From contig JAGXHG010000001.1 of assembly GCA_024636345.1 (NCBI GenBank), positions 1 through 36,710 on the forward strand: DNA of 36,710 bases. The letters run 5' to 3'. Each line of letters begins with the position of its first letter. Within the stretch, counting starts at the first letter, position 1. The position numbers were made by a program, and so were the translations under genes. Origin of the DNA: Desulfobulbaceae bacterium. Lineage in GTDB: Bacteria; Desulfobacterota; Desulfobulbia; Desulfobulbales; Desulfocapsaceae. The notes beneath the pieces are model-generated. The model was not told the DNA's origin and ran no database searches. It worked only from the letters and a program-made list of their open reading frames with translations. Below are positions 8,115 through 18,966 of this stretch, one piece after another.

Positions 8115-9395
8115 TTACATAGAAGCGCCAGAGGCTGCACCCTGCATTTTAACCTCAACCTTCTCGGTCAAGCCTGCATAGTATTTTTTGAGATGAACAA
8201 GAACTTCCTCACGACCAAAGTGATCAACGATCTCCTCGCCAGCGGAAAGGGCCTTACGAAGCTTGGTACCGGAAAGGATTACGCGGGAAGCTTTGTCATG
8301 TGGGCAGGTACGCAGAGAGGCCATACCATCACACTCTTTACAGTAGAAGGTCCAGTCGATCTTCATTGCCTGGCACTGCAGGTCTTTGTCGGTATCGCCG
8401 GTCTTGGGAATACGATCAAAGATCTCCTGGGCCTCGAACAGGCCGTAGAAGTCACCAACACCGGCATGATCACGACCGATCAACATCTGGTTGACGCCAT
8501 AGTTCTGACGGAAAGTGGCATGAAGCAGGGCCTCACGAGGACCGGCATAACGCATATCCAGAGGATAGCCAGCGTTGATGACGTTCTCTTTTACAAAATA
8601 TTTATCGATAAGGATATCGATGGCCTGAACGCGGGTAGCGGCAGGAATATCGCCAGCCTTGAGGTTACCGATGAGGGAGTGAATCAGAACACCATCACAT
8701 ACCTCAACTGCGATCTTGGCCAGATACTCATGGGAACGATGCATTGGGTTACGCAGCTGCAGGGCGGCAACGTTGGCCCAACCGCGCTCGTCAAACATGC
8801 GACGGGTCTGGGCAGGGGTCAGGAATACGCCAGGATACTCTACTGGATACTCACCCTGAGAAAGCACTTTTACAGGACCGGCAAGGTTGAACTCTTTCTG
8901 AGCCATAACCATGATAACACCTGGATGATCCTTAGGAGCGATCTCCCAGAATTTACCACCAACAGACTCCTCACCCTCGCCGATAAATACCTTCTCACAC
9001 TCCCAACGCTTGTCAGCGTCGGTCATCTCATATTTCTCTGCAACCTTCATGGTAGCGAAGGTCTCGCCATTTCTTACCAAGGCAATATGATCGCCTTCCT
9101 TAATGGCACCGGCATCAGCGGCAGATACATCCAAGGTGATGGGCACAGGCCAGAAGGTGCCATCTGCCAATTGAAAATTCTCACAAACGCCTTTCCAGTC
9201 AGCCTTGGTCATAAAGCCATCGAGAGGACTGAAACCACCAATACCCATCATGATGAGATCGCCTTTGGTACGGGCAGAAATCTCAATCTGCTTCAGGCCT
9301 GCAGCAACTTTCAGCTCAGCATCACGCTCTTTACCTTCGAGCAAAGCACAAACCAAACCCTTTCCGCCATGTGGTGCAACCAATTTTGAGAACAT
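8115..9395 (-). CDS. sat: Sulfate adenylyltransferase (ATP sulfurylase)
   Basis: A 426-residue enzyme activating sulfate to APS, or producing ATP from APS when run in reverse in sulfur-oxidising or disproportionating metabolism. The active-site motif [10 protein letters not shown] (about 213-222) and GRDHAG are intact. The region YCKECDG...RTCPH (about 353-367) looks like a metal-binding cysteine/histidine cluster seen in dissimilatory homomeric Sat. The start ATG at 9395 has GGGAG four bases upstream. Codon use is strongly biased, consistent with a highly expressed core energy gene, and the opposite strand is open for 398 codons as a by-product. No aprAB or qmo genes are in the window. Confidence 0.97.
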   Translation of the reverse strand: MFSKLVAPHGGKGLVCALLEGKERDAELKVAAGLKQIEISARTKGDLIMMGIGGFSPLDGFMTKADWKGVCENFQLADGTFWPVPITLDVSAADAGAIKEGDHIALVRNGETFATMKVAEKYEMTDADKRWECEKVFIGEGEESVGGKFWEIAPKDHPGVIMVMAQKEFNLAGPVKVLSQGEYPVEYPGVFLTPAQTRRMFDERGWANVAALQLRNPMHRSHEYLAKIAVEVCDGVLIHSLIGNLKAGDIPAATRVQAIDILIDKYFVKENVINAGYPLDMRYAGPREALLHATFRQNYGVNQMLIGRDHAGVGDFYGLFEAQEIFDRIPKTGDTDKDLQCQAMKIDWTFYCKECDGMASLRTCPHDKASRVILSGTKLRKALSAGEEIVDHFGREEVLVHLKKYYAGLTEKVEVKMQGAASGASM

Positions 9396-9492
9396 AGGAC
9401 TCCCTCTTTTGTTGATTTTTTTTCATGAATAATAACGCCATCCTCAACTTTGAAGTGGCAATTTAATGAACAACCATTCACTAAAGCACTTC

Positions 9493-9522
9493 AATATATA
9501 AAGCTGTTTATGGAAAAGTCAA
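9493..9522 (-). promoter_or_regulatory. sat: Candidate sigma-70 promoter of sat
   Basis: On the minus strand, TTGACT (-35, 9517-9522) is followed 18 bases later by TATATT (-10, 9493-9498). An 8-base inverted repeat TTGAAGTG/CACTTCAA (9450-9457 and 9487-9494) overlaps the -10 and start region and could be an operator or a leader hairpin. Confidence 0.5.
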
Positions 9523-9556
9523 GAAGAAAAAAGGGAATAACCAGCGCCTTTTCCTT

Positions 9557-12046
9557 TCACCCCTGCTTCCTCTCAAACCTCCTCAATCGCAACGCATTAC
9601 CGACAACCGACACCGAGCTCATGGCCATGGCCGCACCGGCGATCATCGGGTTCAAACTGGGGCCACCAAAGAGAACGAGCAGCCCTGCTGCCACCGGGAT
9701 ACCAATGACATTATAGGCAAAGGCCCAGAAAAGATTCTGCCGGATGTTGCGCATCACTGCCCGAGAAAGACCCAAGGCGATAATCACTCCATCCAGATCA
9801 CCTTTCATCAGGACAATATCACCGGATTCGATGGCGATATCATTCCCGGTGCCCATGGCAATCCCCACATCGGCCATTGCCAGGGCCGGGGCATCATTTA
9901 TCCCGTCACCGACCATGGCCGTACGCAATCCCTGCTGCTGCAAGGCAACGATTTTATCCGCCTTTTTATCAGGCATCACCTGGGCAATCACCTCATCAAT
10001 CCCTGCCTGGGCAGCAATGGCATGGGCTGTAGCCTCCTGGTCACCGGTAAGCATGATCAGGCGCAATCCCATCTTCCGCATCCTGGCAACCGCTGCAGGC
10101 ACCTCTGGTTTAAGCTTGTCAGCAATGGCCAGCAAGGCCGCAAACCGGCCATCAACTGCCAGAAACAAAACCGTCTTCCCCTGCCCCGACAGCTTGGCAA
10201 CCTCAGTGTCCACACCCTCCACATCTATCTCCCTTTCTTCAAGAAGCTGCCGATTGCCAAGAAGGATCTGCCGGCCATCCACCCGGCTGGAAATCCCCTG
10301 ACCAACCAGGGCCTCAAAATTTTCAGGCTGTTTCAGTACGCTTCCCTTAACCTTTGCGGCTGCCACCAGGGCCTCAGCCAGAGGATGCTCCGAAGACTGT
10401 TCTGCAGAAGCAACCAGAAAAAGCAGCCGCTCATCACTCTCATCGCTTGTCACATTAATCAGATCGGTAAGCTCAGGACGGCCATAGGTCAGAGTGCCGG
10501 TCTTGTCAAAAACCAGCACCTGGATCTTTTCCGCCATTTCAAGGGCCTCACCACTTTTAATCAAAACCCCCAGTTGTGCACCACGCCCGGTTCCCACCAT
10601 AATCGAGGTCGGAGTGGCAAGACCCATAGCACAAGGACAGGCAATGACCATCACCGCTATAAAAAACCGGAGGGCCACAGTGAAATCCACCCCGCCCAGA
10701 AAATACCAGGCCAGTCCTGTCAACACCGCCACGACCATGACCACCGGCACAAAATAAAGGCTGATCCGATCCGCCATGCCGGCAATGGGGGCCTTGGAGC
10801 CCTGCGCCGTCTGCACCATTCTGACAATCCGAGCCAACAGGGTGTCCTGGCCCACCTGCTCGGTGCGTATCTGCAACACCCCGTTTTTATTGAGGGTACC
10901 ACAGGTAACCTTGTCTCCCTCTCCCTTGGACACCGGCAGACTCTCACCGGTGAGCATGGATTCATCGACAGCCGTCCGCCCTTTGACAATCAATCCGTCC
11001 ACGGGAATGCGCTCCCCTGGTCGTACCAGCAACAGGTCTCCAGCCTCAATCTCCTCCACCAGGATCTCTGACTGCTCCTCGCCCTTGAGCAGAATGGCCT
11101 TATCGGGAGTCAGCTGCATCAACTTGGCAATGGCATCGGAGGTGTGCGACTTGGAACGGGTCTCCATGTATTTTCCAAGCGAGACCAGGGCAATCAGCAC
11201 CCCTGCCGACTCAAAATAGAGATCCATGACCAGCATATGCGCATCAGCGCCCAGCAAGATTTCCACCAGATTCCAGGTGGAATAGATAAAGGCGGCACCC
11301 GTGCCCATGGCAATCAAAGAGTCCATATTGGGAACCCGGCGCAGGAGGGCCGGGATACCGATAATATAAAAATTCCGGCCCAACACCATGATGGGCACCA
11401 CCAGACAGAACTGGAGCAGGGCAAACCGCAGGGGATAATGAAGGGGGTTAATAAAGAAGGGCAGAGGAAGTCCCAGCATCTCTCCCATGGAGACAAGAAG
11501 CAGGATCGCGGCCAGTCCCAGTGACCAGAAAAGCCGCATCTTCATGGCCGCAAGACGGAGAAGGGTTTCCTGACGTTTACGGGCGAACTGATCAAGCCCG
11601 GCACTCACCGGACGGGCCTCAAATCCCAGCTGGGCAATGGCCTCACGGATCTGCCGCTGATTGGTCAACCCCTTATTATACACCACTGTCCCTGTCTCGG
11701 TCACCAGGTTAATCACAACCGACACCACACCTGCCATCCCGGAGACGACCTTTTCAATACGGGTGGAACAGGAGGCACAGTGCATGCCGGTTATAGCAAG
11801 GTCAAGGGTCAGCTCTTCACTTTCCTCCTCCTGTTCAAGCTCAAAGCCCAGCCCCTTAACCCGGGCGGCAATCAGATCAAAAGAAACGATACTGTCGTCC
11901 CAGGCCAGCTCCATGCTCTCTGCCGCCAGATTGACCGCAGCAAGCTGGACACCCTCCAAGTCCTGCAGCACCCGTTCAATGCGGCTGGAACAAGCGGCAC
12001 AGTGCATCCCCTTCACCGCAACGGATTTTTTTTGTATGGACTGCAT
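9557..12046 (-). CDS. copA: Copper-type P1B ATPase with two heavy-metal-binding domains
   Basis: An 829-residue metal-export ATPase. Two N-terminal HMA domains carry GMHCAAC (C16/C19) and GMHCASC (C90/C93). The membrane domain has the CPC ion site ([12 protein letters not shown]), followed by the phosphorylation motif DKTGTLT, an HP motif (SEHPLAEA) and the hinge [11 protein letters not shown]. The C-terminal helices have the N..Y / M..SS signature ([20 protein letters not shown]) of Cu+ ATPases. Start ATG 12046 has GGAGGT five bases upstream. It appears monocistronic. No CueR or CsoR regulator or chaperone is adjacent. Copper specificity is inferred from CPC plus the C-terminal residues. Confidence 0.93.
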   Translation of the reverse strand: MQSIQKKSVAVKGMHCAACSSRIERVLQDLEGVQLAAVNLAAESMELAWDDSIVSFDLIAARVKGLGFELEQEEESEELTLDLAITGMHCASCSTRIEKVVSGMAGVVSVVINLVTETGTVVYNKGLTNQRQIREAIAQLGFEARPVSAGLDQFARKRQETLLRLAAMKMRLFWSLGLAAILLLVSMGEMLGLPLPFFINPLHYPLRFALLQFCLVVPIMVLGRNFYIIGIPALLRRVPNMDSLIAMGTGAAFIYSTWNLVEILLGADAHMLVMDLYFESAGVLIALVSLGKYMETRSKSHTSDAIAKLMQLTPDKAILLKGEEQSEILVEEIEAGDLLLVRPGERIPVDGLIVKGRTAVDESMLTGESLPVSKGEGDKVTCGTLNKNGVLQIRTEQVGQDTLLARIVRMVQTAQGSKAPIAGMADRISLYFVPVVMVVAVLTGLAWYFLGGVDFTVALRFFIAVMVIACPCAMGLATPTSIMVGTGRGAQLGVLIKSGEALEMAEKIQVLVFDKTGTLTYGRPELTDLINVTSDESDERLLFLVASAEQSSEHPLAEALVAAAKVKGSVLKQPENFEALVGQGISSRVDGRQILLGNRQLLEEREIDVEGVDTEVAKLSGQGKTVLFLAVDGRFAALLAIADKLKPEVPAAVARMRKMGLRLIMLTGDQEATAHAIAAQAGIDEVIAQVMPDKKADKIVALQQQGLRTAMVGDGINDAPALAMADVGIAMGTGNDIAIESGDIVLMKGDLDGVIIALGLSRAVMRNIRQNLFWAFAYNVIGIPVAAGLLVLFGGPSLNPMIAGAAMAMSSVSVVGNALRLRRFERKQG

Positions 12047-12120
12047 TACGTACCTCCACTCAGGTATATCGGTTAAGAATCAAACATCTTGCAAACAAGA
12101 ACGGCTGTGAGCTTCTGAAA

Positions 12121-12149
12121 AAATTAAAAACATCATTCAATCATTTCAA
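12121..12149 (-). promoter_or_regulatory. Possible promoter of the copA-type gene
   Basis: On the minus strand, TTGAAA (12144-12149) and TAATTT (12121-12126) are separated by 17 bases. The region is AT-rich, so a chance match is possible. The rest of 12047-12307 shows no gene; a short palindrome TCTTG-CAAA-CAAGA sits in the putative leader. Confidence 0.3.
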
Positions 12150-12307
12150 CATAATTATCTTATTTCGAATAGCTATGGTTATAAAACGGCCGGAGCTGCA
12201 TCTGAAATATGAGAAGATCTACCTGGAAGGGCCGCTCTGTGAAGCCTCGCGCTCATATTACATTCATTACTCAGTGAGAGCAATTAAGATGACTAAAGCT
12301 GTAAATT

Positions 12308-14983
12308 ATGTCCTCTGAAAAATTGACTAATTCCTATTCTTCCCCTACACTAATTAATAATACACACAATATTTCTTTACCCGGATACAACTTTCTACAC
12401 TGCATCTCTACTGCGAGGCAGTTTAATTTTACCCCTATATACTGGATAGTGATCTTGAGAAAAACAGACCATAATCTTTTGCTAGTTTTCAGCTTTACCC
12501 TTCTCTGGATTCTTGGCAGCGCCTTTTTTACTTCTGTAAATGCTCAAGAAGTGGTGGTTACCAAGGAAAATACGCAGTCAGCGAGTCTTACGCTCACTGA
12601 CGAGGAACGCACTTTTCTAGAGAAAAAAAAACAAATCACCATGTGTATCGATCCTGACTGGATGCCTCTGGAAAAAATCGAGGACGACAAGCATGTGGGC
12701 ATGACCGCCGACTACATGACCCTCATCCGCAAGATACTTCCCGTTCCCCTGGTGATGGTCCCCACGAGAACCTGGACAGAAAGCATTGACTATGCCATGG
12801 CCAGAAAATGTGACATCTTTTCTCTGGCCATGCCGACCCCGGAACGTGAAGCCTACATGGACTTCACCCGTCCTTATCTGCACATCCCTCTGGTCATGGT
12901 TGCCAAGATGGATCGCCCTTTTGTCGATGACATCACGGCTATCACTGATCAAAAGTTGGGGGTGGTGAAAGGGTATGCCTTTGGAGAACTGCTGCAGACA
13001 CGCTATCCGAAGATGCAGATTGTGAAAGTGGCAAATGTTGACACCGGCCTCCAGCAGGTTGCGGAAGGCAAACTGGATGGTTTTATCGAAACTCTTGCCA
13101 CGGCTGCCTATTCCATTCAACAATCATTCCCCACCGAATTGAAGGTTGCCGGTAAATTTGATGAGCGCTGGGAGCTCGGAGTTGCCACCCGAAATGACGA
13201 GCCCCTGCTCCTTTCCATCTTTGAAAAAGCCATAGCCTCAATTGATAGAGAAGAACACCAGCGCATTCTCAATCGCTGGATATCAGTCAAATTTGAGCAG
13301 GGACGTGATTTGAAAATTCTCTGGCAGGCAATGATTTTGGTCGGTATTGGTGTTGCCCTGCTTCTCTATCGAAACTTCACCCTGGGGAGATATACCCGGC
13401 AACTGCAAGAACAGAACCAGCAAATCTCACACCAGTCAAAGCAGTTACAACAAGCGGAACGAAAACTCCTTTTCACCCAATACGCCGTAGACTCCTGCGC
13501 CTTTCCCATCCTCTGGGTAGAGAAGGGAAAGACTTTGGCAGAAACACACATTATCAATGCCAACAAGGCATCCACTGATCTCCTGGGGTACAGCCATGAC
13601 GAATTGTGTACTCTTGGCATTGGTGACATTGACACAGAACTCACCGAGGAATTGTGGCAAGAAGGGTTATTAAAAAGCTCACATGACCAGATTTCCTCTT
13701 CCATGAGGCGTACACACAGACGTAAGGACGGCTCTACTTTTCCTGTTGATATCTTTGTCAGTTCCTTCGACTATCACGGAATGGAATACCAGTTTTTCTT
13801 TTTCCTGGACGTGAGCCGAGAAAAAGCAATGCTGGAAAAACTTCATCGTTCCATGAAGATGGAGATGATTGGCATGATGGCTGGCGGCGTGGCCCATGAT
13901 CTGAACAATATCCTTTCCGGCATCGTTACCTATCCGGAACTGCTGCTCATGAAAATTCCGGAAGAGAGTGATCTGCGCAAGCCTTTGGAAGTAATACGTG
14001 ATGCAGGAAAACGGGCCGCGGCCGTTGTGGCCGATTTACTCACCATGGCTCGTGGTGTTGCCGCTGCGAGAGAGAATGCGAACATGAACATCTTGATACA
14101 AAGCTATCTCAATTCTCCAGAATACCAACAAATGCATTCTCATCACCAGGCGGTTGAATGCACCGTAGATCTTGATCCGGAACTACTTAATATCTCCTGT
14201 TCGCCTGTTCATATAAATAAATGCCTGATGAATCTCATCACCAATGCGACCGAAGCCGTGGGCGAAAAGGGACATATCTGGATTGCTACCAGGAATTGCT
14301 CCCTTGACCAACCGCTGGAGCAGGCGCAGTTTCTCGACAAGGGGGAATATGTGCTGCTTTCCATCTCTGATGACGGCCCCGGCATTAAAGAAGATGATCT
14401 GGCGCATATCTTTGAACCCTTTTACTCCAAAAAGGTCATGGGAAAGAGCGGTACAGGACTGGGACTTACTGTGGTCTGGAATAGTGTTCAGGATCATGGA
14501 GGGACTGTACTAGCGGAAAACATTGAAGGAAAAACCGTTTTCACCCTCTACTTTCCTGCCACTCGGAGCAAAGAGATAACAGATAAGACTGAAGCACAAA
14601 ATATTGTTCAACTCCAAGGCAACGGGGAAAAAATCCTTATTGTTGATGATGAGGAACAGCAGCGGGATATTGCTGAAAAGCTGTTAACCTTTCTCGGCTA
14701 CAAGGTGGATTGTGTGGAATCGGGCGAGAAGGCTGTGGAGTATGTCCGCATGAAAAAGCCGGACCTTATCCTGCTCGATATGATCATGAACCCGGGCATG
14801 AATGGACGCAGAGCCTATGAAGAAATATGCAAGATTCGTCCAGGCCAGAAGGCGATAGTAACCAGTGGTTTTTCGGAAAATGAGGAAGTAAAAAAAGCAC
14901 AGACCCTGGGGGCAAGGGCGCTTATCAAAAAACCGTACACCCTGCGCCAGATCGGCCTTGCCGTTCAGGAGGCGCTTTCCTGA
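12308..14983 (+). CDS. Hybrid sensor histidine kinase with periplasmic SBP_bac_3 domain, PAS and receiver domain
   Basis: 891 residues from the first ATG, but the N-terminal 48 residues look unlike protein of this family. GTG 12449 or TTG 12455, just before the signal-like segment (LLLVFSFTLLWILGSAFF, ending ..NAQ), are likely true starts. The order is: a solute-binding-protein-like domain (about 107-328, BvgS/EvgS type), TM (about 337-354), coiled coil, PAS (about 388-505), and HisKA with His530 (GGVAHDLNNILSG). An ATPase domain follows (NLITNATEA, SDDGPGI, EPFYSKK, GTGLGL) and a C-terminal receiver with Asp824 (LILLDMIM). No output regulator is adjacent. The ligand is probably a small molecule such as an amino acid. 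The DUF2207 gene may start overlapping the stop codon. Confidence 0.9.
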   Translation: MSSEKLTNSYSSPTLINNTHNISLPGYNFLHCISTARQFNFTPIYWIVILRKTDHNLLLVFSFTLLWILGSAFFTSVNAQEVVVTKENTQSASLTLTDEERTFLEKKKQITMCIDPDWMPLEKIEDDKHVGMTADYMTLIRKILPVPLVMVPTRTWTESIDYAMARKCDIFSLAMPTPEREAYMDFTRPYLHIPLVMVAKMDRPFVDDITAITDQKLGVVKGYAFGELLQTRYPKMQIVKVANVDTGLQQVAEGKLDGFIETLATAAYSIQQSFPTELKVAGKFDERWELGVATRNDEPLLLSIFEKAIASIDREEHQRILNRWISVKFEQGRDLKILWQAMILVGIGVALLLYRNFTLGRYTRQLQEQNQQISHQSKQLQQAERKLLFTQYAVDSCAFPILWVEKGKTLAETHIINANKASTDLLGYSHDELCTLGIGDIDTELTEELWQEGLLKSSHDQISSSMRRTHRRKDGSTFPVDIFVSSFDYHGMEYQFFFFLDVSREKAMLEKLHRSMKMEMIGMMAGGVAHDLNNILSGIVTYPELLLMKIPEESDLRKPLEVIRDAGKRAAAVVADLLTMARGVAAARENANMNILIQSYLNSPEYQQMHSHHQAVECTVDLDPELLNISCSPVHINKCLMNLITNATEAVGEKGHIWIATRNCSLDQPLEQAQFLDKGEYVLLSISDDGPGIKEDDLAHIFEPFYSKKVMGKSGTGLGLTVVWNSVQDHGGTVLAENIEGKTVFTLYFPATRSKEITDKTEAQNIVQLQGNGEKILIVDDEEQQRDIAEKLLTFLGYKVDCVESGEKAVEYVRMKKPDLILLDMIMNPGMNGRRAYEEICKIRPGQKAIVTSGFSENEEVKKAQTLGARALIKKPYTLRQIGLAVQEALS

Positions 14984-15855
14984 AGGGGGCAGCTATTTTT
15001 ACTCTAATCACTACCACAAGAAGGCGCTCCCTGCTCCTGGGATTCCTTCTCTGTTGTTGTTTCTTAGTGACCCAAACTGCCTTCGGACGATCGTTATACT
15101 GGCAGGACATAGAGGTTCAGGCCCGTCTGGACCGCGACGGTCGTCTGCACGTCCGTGAACTCCAGACCATGGTATTTTCCGGTGATTGGAACGGCGGGGA
15201 ACGGAAGTTTTATGTCGGCGCCGGGCAGCATCTTCAGGTAAACCGGGTCCTCCGGATTGATGTGCCAAGCGGACATGAAGTGGCATTAACCCGAGGCAGC
15301 CTGGCTCAAGTGGATCACTGGAATTATAACACCGGCGCAACTATCCGTTGGCGAAGCCGGCAGCCATCGGATCCTCTTTTTCAAAATGCAGCTCTTACCT
15401 ATATTATCGAATACACCCTGTCAGGGATCATCATTCCTGACAACCACGGGGGCTACCGGCTCAACCATGATTTCGCCTTTACGGAACGTCCCGGACCGAT
15501 ACAACATTTCAGCCTCGACCTGGAGATAGACCCTGTTTGGCAGACAGAACTTGATCGACCCCTGCATCTGACGCGGGACAATATACAGCCTGGAAATGGA
15601 GTACTCCTCCAGACCAGACTAACGCACGGCGAGGGGAATCCGGCTGCTATAAACAGACCCCCAAAGCCACCAGCTCTCATTCCGGTACGACATACCCCTT
15701 ATTCCATCCGTCTCTTGATCCTCGGCACTGTTCTCCTCTTTTTTCTCTGGCGCTGTGCTGTTTTTTTTCGTTACGAAAAGAAAGCCGAGCGGTTTCATGC
15801 CCTTGTGCCGCCTGAAGATGTAGACCAGCAATGGCTGGATCAGCATCTCTTTTAG
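14980..15855 (+). pseudogene. DUF2207 membrane protein, N-terminal part (ends at in-frame TAG)
   Basis: N-terminal half of a DUF2207 protein: an extracytoplasmic beta-rich domain followed by a TM helix (about 15703-15765). The frame is open from 14980, where a CTG codon sits seven bases after AGGAGG and overlaps the kinase stop (CTGA). Reading from there gives a clear signal peptide (RRRSLLLGFLLCCCFLVTQTAFG). The first conventional start, GTG 15067, would lose it. The frame stops at TAG 15853-15855 and the family sequence resumes at once in the same frame (next entry). A single C-to-T change from CAG (Gln) would explain the stop. Alternatives are a sequencing error, suppression or amber recoding. 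Confidence 0.7.
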
Positions 15856-15858
15856 CTC

Positions 15859-16935
15859 TTGCCTGAAATAGTGGGAGCAACCTGGGACAAAAAGACCAGC
15901 GGCTATGAAGTGGCAGCCATACTTGCCCGTCTGGTTTTAGAGGGCAGGATGGAGAGCTGGTTAGAGCCAAAAAAGTTTTCCATCTTTCAACATGATCTCT
16001 TCCTGCCCTGGCTACCGCCGGTTTTACACCTCAAACTTCTTCAGCCACGGGAACAATTCAACGGCTACGAACAGACCCTTATTGAAGGCCTTTTTATCAA
16101 CGGAGATGCAACGGACACCGAAACAATCAGGGAATATTATCAAGGGAAAAACAAAAGTTTTGATCCGGCCGGAAAATTGCGGGAGCCATTGGAGAAGAAA
16201 GTGTCAGGGCTCACCACTGCCTTGAAAAATCCCCTGGAATTGATCTGGATCCCCACCCTTCTAATTGCGGTATGTGGCTTCTTCCTTCTCCTCTTTAATG
16301 CGGTTTTACATCAGGATGAATTCGGACGGCAGATGCTCTATGTCGTTATAGCTTTTTTCCTCTACATTATTGGACTTATAGGGGCTATTAACTACCGTGA
16401 TGCCTCCACCCGGCTTCCTGGTCGAATGCTTTTTTGTGTAGGGATAGTAATACTTATTGAGACAGGGTACACCTCACTACTTTATGCCGACGCATCTCTG
16501 CTCCTGCTTCTCGGCGGATTCTGTCTTGTACTGGCAATGATGAACAACATTCTTAATATCGCAAAGTCACGGGACAGTATCGAAGGGATTCGCCTGCGGC
16601 AGCATCTGGCCTCGGCCCGTGAATATTTCAAAATCGAGCTGCAAAAGGAAAGGCCGGAATTAAAAGACGCCTGGTTCCCCTATCTTCTGGCTTTTGGGCT
16701 GGGAAAACATATGGATGCCTGGTTCAGTAAATACGGTAGCAGTACACACGTCTTCTCCTCTGGCAACACGTCTCATTCCTCTTCCGGCTTCAGTGGGGGC
16801 GGCGGGATTTTCGGCGGCGCCGGAGCCAGTGGTTCCTGGGCTACGGCAGTTAACAGCATGGCCACCAGTGCCAGCTCTTCCTCATCGGGCGGGTCAAGTG
16901 GAGGATCCGGCGGTGGGGGGGGCGGGGGCTGGTAA
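15859..16935 (+). pseudogene. DUF2207 membrane protein, C-terminal part (in frame with the preceding part)
   Basis: Same frame as 14980-15855, separated only by the TAG codon. It starts PEIVGATWDKKTSGYEVAA, matching the DUF2207 region where a winged-helix-like segment follows the PP motif, then has four hydrophobic helices (about residues 117-235). It ends with the hallmark Ser/Gly-rich tail, SGFSGGGG ... SGGSGGGGGGGW. There is no ribosome binding site at 15859, so independent translation is unlikely. DUF2207 proteins are conserved, of unknown function, and often end in such glycine tails. If the TAG is real and not read through, the protein lacks its membrane half. Confidence 0.7.
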
Positions 16936-17067
16936 AACCCAAAGGTTCAGAACAATTACAGACACTCATCAGCAAGAAGGTTTACTTCCAGCGCCGGGAT
17001 TGTTATTATCCACTCTTCTATTCACTGTCAAAAGTAAAACTTTCTTCCCTCTCAGGCCCATACATTC

Positions 17068-18156
17068 ATGAAAAACATCTTTGCAGCTCTCGCCACCTTC
17101 TTCCGCTGGACAGGAAAATTTCTTTCCACCACCCGAAGCATCCTGGGCAACCTTCTCTTTCTACTGTTCATAGTAGTGATTTTTACCACATTTTTCTTTG
17201 AAAAAAAGCCGCCTGTTATTAAGAACGCAGCCCTTATCCTTTCTCTGGCCGGCAATATTGTTGAAGAAAAACAGTCCAGAGACCCGATCACGGAGCTGCT
17301 GGGTGAACTCACTCAAAGCAAGGAGACAACCACTGAAACCCTGCTCCAGGACATTCTCGACGCTATTCATCACGCGGCCACCGACAGCCAGATCAAATGC
17401 ATCCTTCTTGATCTCAAGGATCTGGGGACGGTGGGGCTCGACCAGATGCAGACCATTGGAGAGGCCCTGAACCAGTTTAAAAAAAGCGGTAAAAAAGTCA
17501 TTGCCGCCGAAGATTACTACCGGCAGAAAGCTTATTATCTTGCCTCCTTTGCCTCGGAAATCTACCTGAACCCCATGGGCGGCGTTGACCTTCACGGCTT
17601 TGGTTCCTATCCGCTCTTCTTCCGGGAAGCCCTGGAAAAATTACAGATTAATTATCACGTCTTCCGTGTCGGCACCTACAAATCGGCCGTGGAACCCATC
17701 CTGCGAGACTCCATGTCAATGGAGGCCAAAGAACAAATGCGGGGGTTGCTTACCTCTCTATGGTCGATCTTCACGACAGATATCACCAGACAACGTTCAC
17801 TTCCTGCTGACGCCATCGATCAATACACCAATAACATTACAACGAAACTGGCGGCATCAGGAGGCAGTACCGCACAATTGGCCATGGAAAGCAAACTGGT
17901 GGATAGCCTTAAAACCAGGGAAGAACTCCGCCAGTATCTGGAAAAGCAGACTGCGGCTGCGACCGCTCCTGATCAGGGTTTCAGCCAGATCAGCTTGAAT
18001 AATTATCTGCGCACCATCACCCCTTCCTATGAACCGCCACTGATTACGCCTGACAACACCATCGGGGTCATTATCGCCGAGGGCATGATCCTCGATGGTA
18101 AGCAGCCAGTGGGCACCATTGGCGGCGACACCCTGGCCGCGAGTATCCATCCGTAA
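17068..18156 (+). pseudogene. sppA: Signal peptide peptidase SppA (67K type), N-terminal part, frameshifted
   Basis: First half of a long-form SppA, a membrane serine/lysine protease that degrades cleaved signal peptides. An N-terminal anchor helix (about 26-44) is followed by the first SppA domain with the general-base lysine in VGTYKSAVEP (Lys205, equivalent to E. coli Lys209). The family sequence runs on to GGDTLAASI (about 18121-18147). There a tandem duplication ATCCATCC (18145-18152) adds four bases, shifts the frame and ends the protein at 18156. Removing one ATCC restores SIRKARLDPAIKAV, exactly the family consensus. The nucleophile serine is thus on the other fragment. Confidence 0.88.
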
Positions 18157-18943
18157 AGCCCGTCTTGATCCGGCAATCAAAGCAGTGACGCTGCGCATCA
18201 ACTCAGGGGGCGGCTCGGCCTTTGCCTCGGAGATCATTCGTCAGGAGATCCTTGAGCTGAAAAAAAGTGCCAAGCCCCTGGTGGTATCCATGGGTTCCAC
18301 TGCCGCCTCCGGCGGATACTGGATCGCCGCAAACGCAGATGAGATATGGGCATCAACCGCCACCATCACCGGATCCATCGGCATCTTTGCAGCTTTCCCC
18401 ACCTTTGAAAACAGCCTGGCAAGTCTTGGCATTCACAGTGATGGATTCGGCACCACCCCGCTGGCATCAGGCCTTAACTTAAGCCGGCCCCTGACTCCGC
18501 CCTTGGAGGTAGCTGTCCAGATGACCCTCGAACATGGCTACCGGCAGTTTCTCTCCCTGGTGGCAAAAGGACGCCGGATGGATATGGAAAAAGTGCAGAC
18601 CGTTGCCGGAGGACGGGTCTTTCATGGAAGAGAGGCCCAGCAACTCGGCCTGGTGGATAAAATAGGAACTCTGGAAGACGCCATCAAGTCTGCGGCCAAA
18701 ATGGCAAAAATTGAAAATTACTCAGCAATCTACATTGAAAAGCCACGCAGCTTTCTGGATGAGATACTGGGCATCTTCAATGGTCAGGTCTCAGCCACGC
18801 TGTTGCGCCAAACGATGTCACGGCCTTTGGTGCAACAGATAGTTCAACTGACCGCGCCATTCAGGGAGTTCCTGCTCTTCAACGATCCGGCAGGTCTCTA
18901 CGCCCATTCGCTGATTCAAGGCCCATCAATTCTTGAACCTTAA
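18095..18943 (+). pseudogene. sppA: Signal peptide peptidase SppA, C-terminal part (second frame)
   Basis: True SppA sequence begins at IRKARLDPAIKAV (about 18149) in the +1-shifted frame. The residues upstream of that are out of frame. It contains the catalytic domain with LRINSGGGS, and the nucleophile in STAASGGYW (the Ser of AASGG, equivalent to E. coli Ser409), then TGSIGIF and a normal C-terminus. The 4-bp duplication at 18145-18152 separates it from the lysine-bearing half. Fragment-only expression could not form the Ser/Lys dyad within one chain. The GATE-domain gene starts 23 bp downstream. Confidence 0.88.
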
Positions 18944-18966
18944 GAGGAAACCAGGAAAAAACGCCC

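Noticed and set aside
8193..9389. 398-codon open frame antisense to sat
   Set aside because: It exactly mirrors the strongly codon-biased sat gene, has no ribosome site or recognisable motif, and sat is unambiguous.
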